DNA from: Deltaproteobacteria bacterium
GTDB lineage: Bacteria > Desulfobacterota > Deferrisomatia > Deferrisomatales > JACRMM01
NCBI GenBank assembly: GCA_016214985.1
Contig: JACRMM010000009.1
Coordinates: forward strand, 1 to 58,531
Direction of reading: 5' to 3'
DNA length: 58,531 nucleotides
The position numbers and the translations under genes were made by a program. Below are positions 54,750 to 58,531 of this stretch, one piece after another (positions within the stretch are counted from its first letter, which is position 1; every line of letters starts with the position of its first letter). The notes beneath the pieces are model-generated. The model had not been told where the DNA came from, did no database searches, and saw nothing but the letters and a program-made list of their open reading frames with translations.

Positions 54750-55205
54750 ATGCCGCCCGTCACCGTCTCGATCCGCCGCCTGCCCGGCGCCGAGGACCTT
54801 CCGCTGCCCTCCTACCAGACCCCCCACGCGGCCGGGCTCGACCTCCTCGCCGCCGAGGAAGCCTCGCTCGCGCCGGGCGAGCGGGCCGCGGTGGGCACCG
54901 GCATCTCGATCGCGCTGCCCGAGGGGTACGAAGCCCAGGTCCGTCCCCGCAGTGGCCTGGCCCTGAAGCACGGGGTGACACTCCTCAACACCCCCGGCAC
55001 CGTGGACGCCGACTACCGCGGCGAGGTCCGCGTGATCCTCGTCAACCTGGGCAGGGAGCCGTTCGTCGTGCGGCGGGGTGATCGGATCGCCCAACTGGTG
55101 GTGGCGCCGGTGGTGCGGGCGTCGTGGCGGGAGGTGGAGGAACTGCCCCCGACGGAGCGGGGCGGCGGGGGCTTCGGGTCGACGGGTGGAATCGGCGCGG
55201 CGTGA
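54750..55205 (+). CDS. dut: Deoxyuridine 5'-triphosphate nucleotidohydrolase
   Basis: 151 aa, trimeric dUTPase size. The five motifs are in order: [49 protein letters not shown] and GGGGFGSTG. It hydrolyses dUTP to dUMP, keeping uracil out of DNA and feeding dTMP synthesis. Head of its own transcription unit just after the CRISPR array; ends 15 bp from the convergent cytochrome-like gene. Confidence 0.96.
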   Translation: MPPVTVSIRRLPGAEDLPLPSYQTPHAAGLDLLAAEEASLAPGERAAVGTGISIALPEGYEAQVRPRSGLALKHGVTLLNTPGTVDADYRGEVRVILVNLGREPFVVRRGDRIAQLVVAPVVRASWREVEELPPTERGGGGFGSTGGIGAA

Positions 55206-55220
55206 CCGTGCGCCAGCGAG

Positions 55221-55607
55221 CTACTTCTTCCTCGCCTCGTCGATCAGGTAGTACATGAGCTGGACCAGAGTCTTTGCCTCCTGCTTGTTCACCCCCGAGT
55301 CCGGCTTGCGCATCATCTTGACCCCATACTGCTTGGCCGCCTCCTTGTCGAAGGGGGTCTTGGAATTCGGCGCGATCCCCGTAACGATGGCCTCGACGGC
55401 GCGGCCCACGCCATGGCAGTTGTTGCTCGTGTTCGCGCACTTGATCTCCATCAGCGCGTAACTCTCCTTCATGTCGGGCGGGAACCCGGAGGGATCGAGG
55501 CGCTTCTGTTCCCCGGTGCCGAGGACCTTGAGGCCACCGAACGCTGCGGTGGCCCCGACGCAGAAGAGGACCGCTCCGAGAACCGCAGAGAGGACGCTTC
55601 GTCTCAT
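55221..55607 (-). CDS. Exported cytochrome c-like protein with a C-x6-C-H motif
   Basis: 128 aa. A signal peptide (SVLSAVLGAVLFCVGATAAFGG) is followed by about 104 mature residues. The only heme-like motif is C57-x6-C64-H65 (KCANTSNNCHG), not the normal CxxCH. A later helix has GVKMMRKPDSGVNKQEAKTLVQLMYYLIDEARKK, as in small monoheme c-type cytochromes, and a Met in KMM may serve as sixth ligand. Either an unusual heme attachment, a binding site for another metal, or a protein that has lost heme. The codons read clearly tgc...tgc-cat, so it is not a misread frame. Confidence 0.7.
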   Translation of the reverse strand: MRRSVLSAVLGAVLFCVGATAAFGGLKVLGTGEQKRLDPSGFPPDMKESYALMEIKCANTSNNCHGVGRAVEAIVTGIAPNSKTPFDKEAAKQYGVKMMRKPDSGVNKQEAKTLVQLMYYLIDEARKK

Positions 55608-55771
55608 CGTTGAACACCTTTTCCACGAGAGAGAGTGAGAGGCCGACGAGCTCTCGCAGAGCTTGGCCGGCGCCGGCGCTTCTCACTGACGTTTCGGCAG
55701 CCGACGGAGCGCACGTTAACCCATTACTTCCTTAGCAGGTTGCGGAGCGGCGGGCAAGGCGGCACAGGGGG

Positions 55772-56980
55772 CTACCGACGCGACCGCAGCGCCGCGAGGC
55801 GCTGAAGCAGCACGCGGGTGCGCACCGGCTTCGACAGGAACATGTCCACCCCCGCGGCTCGCAGCGCCTCCGCGCCCGCAACCTCGGCACCGAAGTGATA
55901 GCAGAGGACCACTGCGCGCGCGCCGCGGGGGTGGCGCCGCAGACCGGCGACGAACGCGACGGCCGGTGCGTCCGGGAGACGGGGGTCGAAGACGCACGCA
56001 TCCCACGCGCCACCGTCCTGCTCCCAGGCCCGCAGCGCGGCAGCGGCCGTGGCCGCGGTCTCCACGTCGTAGGCGTCGGTCAGCGCCGTGTGCAGGATGT
56101 GGCGCGTCTCGGGGTCCGGATCGACCACGAGCAGCCGGCCCCGCGGCAACTCCGCGGCGGAAGGCGCCTCGGCCGCCAGCGCCAGCCCCGGGGACGCCGC
56201 CGGGAGCCAGACGCAAAACACCGCGCCGGGACAACGCACCGGGTCCCGGCCCGTTCCCTCGGCCCAGGCCTCGCCCCCGTGGGCCCGCGCCGTGGCCCGC
56301 ACCACGGCGAGCCCGAGCCCCAGGCCGGCGGCTCCGAACTCGAAGTCGCCGCTGTGATGCGCGCTGACGTCGCCGAGCACGGTGAACTTCGTGAAGAGGC
56401 GGTCCGCCTCGTCTCCGGCCGGCACCCCAACCCCCGAATCGCGGACCGCGACGCGAACGCCGGGCACGCCACCGCGGGCCTCGGCCGAGGCTTCAACCCG
56501 CACCTCGCCGCCGTCCGGGGTGGAACGCGCGGCATTCTGGAGGAGCTCGAGGAGGAGGTCGCGCCCCGCCTGCGGGTCCAGAGCGACCGAGGGAATGCCC
56601 TCGGCAACGCCCCAGGACCAGCGCAGAGCCCGCGTCGCCGCGAGCTGCCGCACATCGTCCACGGCACGGGCCAGCCACTCTCCCGGGCTGACGGCAACGG
56701 GGTGAATCGCGCCTTCGGAAGCCGCCCGTTCCTCATTCGCAACCCGGCGCACCAGAGTGTCGAGCCGGTTGGCGGCCGCCGCGATGCGGCGCACCCAGTC
56801 CCGCAGGGTCGGATCCAGCGGCTGGAGGCCCTGATCGAGGAGAAGCTCCGCGTACCCCTTGATCGTCACGAGTGGGGTCTTGAGTTCGTGGGAGATCCGG
56901 GACAGCGCGTCGGCCGCCGCCTCGAGCCGGAAGCCCGGCCCTTGCGCACCGCGGTCCCGGGCCCCCGGGCCCCCCATCAT
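55772..56980 (-). CDS. Soluble hybrid histidine kinase with C-terminal receiver domain
   Basis: 402 aa from ATG 56980. HisKA starts almost at the N-terminus (LSRISHELKTPLVTIKGYAELLLDQG, H31), so there is no sensor domain or membrane segment. HATPase has LLQNAARSTPDGG (N-box), VRDSGVGVP (G1) and GAAGLGLGLAVVRATA (G2). The C-terminal receiver has VVDPDPETR, the likely acceptor Asp in CVFDPRLPD and LSKPV. It starts with ATGA overlapping the cytochrome stop, so the two are coupled. With no sensor of its own, input may come from a partner such as the cytochrome's electron transfer state (inference). Confidence 0.85.
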   Translation of the reverse strand: MMGGPGARDRGAQGPGFRLEAAADALSRISHELKTPLVTIKGYAELLLDQGLQPLDPTLRDWVRRIAAAANRLDTLVRRVANEERAASEGAIHPVAVSPGEWLARAVDDVRQLAATRALRWSWGVAEGIPSVALDPQAGRDLLLELLQNAARSTPDGGEVRVEASAEARGGVPGVRVAVRDSGVGVPAGDEADRLFTKFTVLGDVSAHHSGDFEFGAAGLGLGLAVVRATARAHGGEAWAEGTGRDPVRCPGAVFCVWLPAASPGLALAAEAPSAAELPRGRLLVVDPDPETRHILHTALTDAYDVETAATAAAALRAWEQDGGAWDACVFDPRLPDAPAVAFVAGLRRHPRGARAVVLCYHFGAEVAGAEALRAAGVDMFLSKPVRTRVLLQRLAALRSRR

Positions 56981-58164
56981 CGCTTCTCCCGCCACGCCCG
57001 CACCGCACCCGAAGCCCAACGTGGGTCACGGTCCCGGTGACACTCGACGGTGCAGCTGTCGGGTCTTCCGGCTCGAACCGCGGCCGCGGAGGGTTCCAGG
57101 AACCGGAAGGTGTGCGTGTGCGCGTGCGCCTCGCGGGGGGCTAGATTCGTCATGGCCATGTGGCAATCCACGCAGGTGGCCTTGCCGGCGGGGTGCCCCC
57201 GGTGGACCGGCGTGAGGGCGCTGGCGTCACGGTGGCAGGTCTCGCAGAGATCGACGGTGCGGCGCCGCAGGTTGAAGGGGTAATCGGAGCCGTGGGCGAG
57301 GTGACAGGTCGTACAGGAGAGCCCCTCCTCGAAGTGGCGGCTCTGCCGGAACCCCTGGTACTCCATGTAGGCGAGCCGCTCCGTTCCGTCCGGCCAGAAG
57401 AACGCGGTGGTCCGCCCCAGCACCGGAGCCTCCAGTTCGAAGACCCGTTCCAGGGAGTCACCCGGTGTGAAACCTACGGGATAGGGTCGGCCGGTGCGGC
57501 GGTCGGTCCCGCGGGAGTGGCAGCTCCCGCAGATCTCGGAGCGACGCTCAGGCGTCAGGGACGACGGCCGCAAGACGGGCTTGCGGCCGCCGCTCTGCGC
57601 GTGCGCGGTCCCGTCGCCGTGGCAGGCTCGGCACGCCACGTTCGGCTCCTCGAAGGCGCCGGTGCCCGGGTCGAACCCGGTGGTGTGGCAGCCCGCGCAG
57701 GAGGCCTCCCAGGTTCTCCGCTCGCGCCGCACCTGCTCGAGGGCGTCCGAGAGCGGTTCCCAGCGCTTCCGCCGGATGTTCCACTGGGCGGGGAGGAGCC
57801 GATGGCCGTCACGGTCACGCCGGAAGAGGACCTGGATCTGGAGGACGCCGAAAGCCCGCGTCACGTCGCCCCGGCCGAAAGCTCCCTTGACGTAGAGCTT
57901 CCACCCCGGCACCCCTTTGCCCCAGCGAGCGAGCACCCCTCGGGAGTCTCGGACCGGGTCGACCAGAAACCGGCTGTGGGGATGGTTGATCCACAGGGAG
58001 AGCTCCTGGCTGTGGCACGCGCCGCAACCCCGGGACGCGGTGGCCGCGACCGCGGAGGTCTGGGTCACGCGAGCCGTGACGTCCTCCAACGCCGAGGCCG
58101 GCAACACCGCCAGGACGGCGACAGCCGCCGCGGCCGCTGCCCGGAACGCCCGGGAACTGGGCAT
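56977..58164 (-). CDS. Exported multiheme c-type cytochrome (about 8 hemes)
   Basis: 395 aa with a signal peptide (about 1-26, AAAAAVAVLAVLPASA). Seven CxxCH motifs (CGACH, CAGCH, CRACH, CGSCH, CTTCH, CETCH, CVDCH) plus one CTVECH (C-x3-C-H) give seven to eight hemes. Many additional His (HTHT, HRGHP) could ligate heme iron. The layout CGACH-near-N-terminus, HCP-like and doubled CxxCH toward the C-terminus resembles octaheme periplasmic cytochromes of respiratory chains. ATG 58164 follows GGAGAGAGAG. Translationally coupled to a histidine kinase gene, an uncommon pair. Confidence 0.9.
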   Translation of the reverse strand: MPSSRAFRAAAAAAVAVLAVLPASALEDVTARVTQTSAVAATASRGCGACHSQELSLWINHPHSRFLVDPVRDSRGVLARWGKGVPGWKLYVKGAFGRGDVTRAFGVLQIQVLFRRDRDGHRLLPAQWNIRRKRWEPLSDALEQVRRERRTWEASCAGCHTTGFDPGTGAFEEPNVACRACHGDGTAHAQSGGRKPVLRPSSLTPERRSEICGSCHSRGTDRRTGRPYPVGFTPGDSLERVFELEAPVLGRTTAFFWPDGTERLAYMEYQGFRQSRHFEEGLSCTTCHLAHGSDYPFNLRRRTVDLCETCHRDASALTPVHRGHPAGKATCVDCHMAMTNLAPREAHAHTHTFRFLEPSAAAVRAGRPDSCTVECHRDRDPRWASGAVRAWREKR

Positions 58165-58224
58165 GGTTCTCTCTCTCCTCCACTGCACACAGAGGCCGCG
58201 TATCCCCGGCCTCGGTTCTTCCTT

Positions 58225-58531
58225 CTACGTGCCCGCCACGGCGGCCTGGGCCGCGGCGAGGCGCGCGATGGGCACGCGGAAGGGACTGCAGGAGACGTAG
58301 TCGAGCCCCACGGCGTGGAAGAAGTGGATCGAGTCCGGGTCGCCCCCGTGCTCCCCGCACACCCCCACCTTCAGCCCCGGCCGCGCCGCCCGCCCCTTCT
58401 CCACCCCCATCGCCACGAGCTGGCCCACCCCCCCCCGGTCGATCGACTCGAACGGGTCCTTCGCGAAGATGCCCATGGCCACGTAGGTCGGCAGGAACGT
58501 GCCGGCGTCGTCCCGGGAGAACCCGCAGGTC
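58225..58531 (-). CDS. ppdK: Pyruvate, phosphate dikinase, C-terminal part (runs off window)
   Basis: Only the last about 100 residues lie in the window: [63 protein letters not shown] and [22 protein letters not shown], the highly conserved end of the PEP-binding TIM barrel. [10 protein letters not shown] includes the catalytic Cys of PPDK. The enzyme interconverts pyruvate and phosphoenolpyruvate with ATP and phosphate. The start is beyond 58531; the stop (TAG) is at 58227-58225. Confidence 0.93.
   Translation of the reverse strand, partial: TCGFSRDDAGTFLPTYVAMGIFAKDPFESIDRGGVGQLVAMGVEKGRAARPGLKVGVCGEHGGDPDSIHFFHAVGLDYVSCSPFRVPIARLAAAQAAVAGT

Noticed and set aside
51470..54763. Many short minus-strand frames containing the recurring peptide LNAFRHRRSQQ or CSTPFGIVDPNS, and plus-strand frames with GSTMPKGVEH
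   Set aside because: These are translations of the CRISPR repeat itself in different frames, joined through spacers; they are not genes.

Overview
The window is GC-rich (by eye roughly two thirds G+C), densely packed and rich in start/stop overlaps of the ATGA/GTGA type. Gene content (rimP-nusA-infB-rbfA-nrnA-truB-rpsO-pnp, an NtrY/NtrX pair next to a DUF4390 protein, multiheme cytochromes, a myxobacterial-type CRISPR-Cas locus, radical SAM/B12 protein) points to a deltaproteobacterial-type bacterium (Desulfobacterota/Desulfuromonadota sensu lato), probably an anaerobic respirer. This assignment is inference from gene content, not from a search.

Layout. 1-9.96 kb is a scarred accessory region: an ABC-F ATPase behind a leader hairpin, a small Cys-rich protein, an Asp/Glu racemase, an acyl-CoA dehydrogenase gene cut by a 2.4-kb Tn5-like IS4-family insertion sequence whose transposase carries an N-terminal DruA-like (DUF4338) domain, a Uma2 nuclease gene, a RAYT fragment, an enoyl-CoA hydratase and a decayed second Uma2 copy. 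9.97-27 kb holds a DEAD-type helicase, an HlyD-ABC-permease export system, a two-component system, a radical SAM/B12 protein, a Uup-type ABC-F protein, a TetR-EmrA-EmrB-outer-membrane-factor efflux operon ending in a cytidylate-kinase-like gene, and a VanZ-like protein. 27-32.4 kb holds ntrX-ntrY-DUF4390 and a divergent DUF318 permease. 32.4-42.2 kb is the conserved translation/RNA-processing cluster from rimP to pnp, with a hairpin plus U-tract lying between its likely promoter and rimP.

42.3-54.7 kb is a complete type I CRISPR-Cas locus of the MYXAN (Dev-like) kind: cas6-cas3-cas8-cas7-cas5, then a two-gene toxin-antitoxin-like pair, then a cas4-cas1 fusion and cas2, then an array of 44 repeats (36 nt) and 43 spacers. 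The genes run in one direction, mostly with overlapping starts and stops, so they probably form one operon. The embedded toxin-antitoxin pair between the effector and adaptation modules is the most interesting single observation. 54.7-58.5 kb holds dut, a small cytochrome-like protein with an unusual C-x6-C-H motif, a soluble hybrid histidine kinase translationally coupled to an exported octaheme-type cytochrome, and the C-terminal end of pyruvate phosphate dikinase running off the window.
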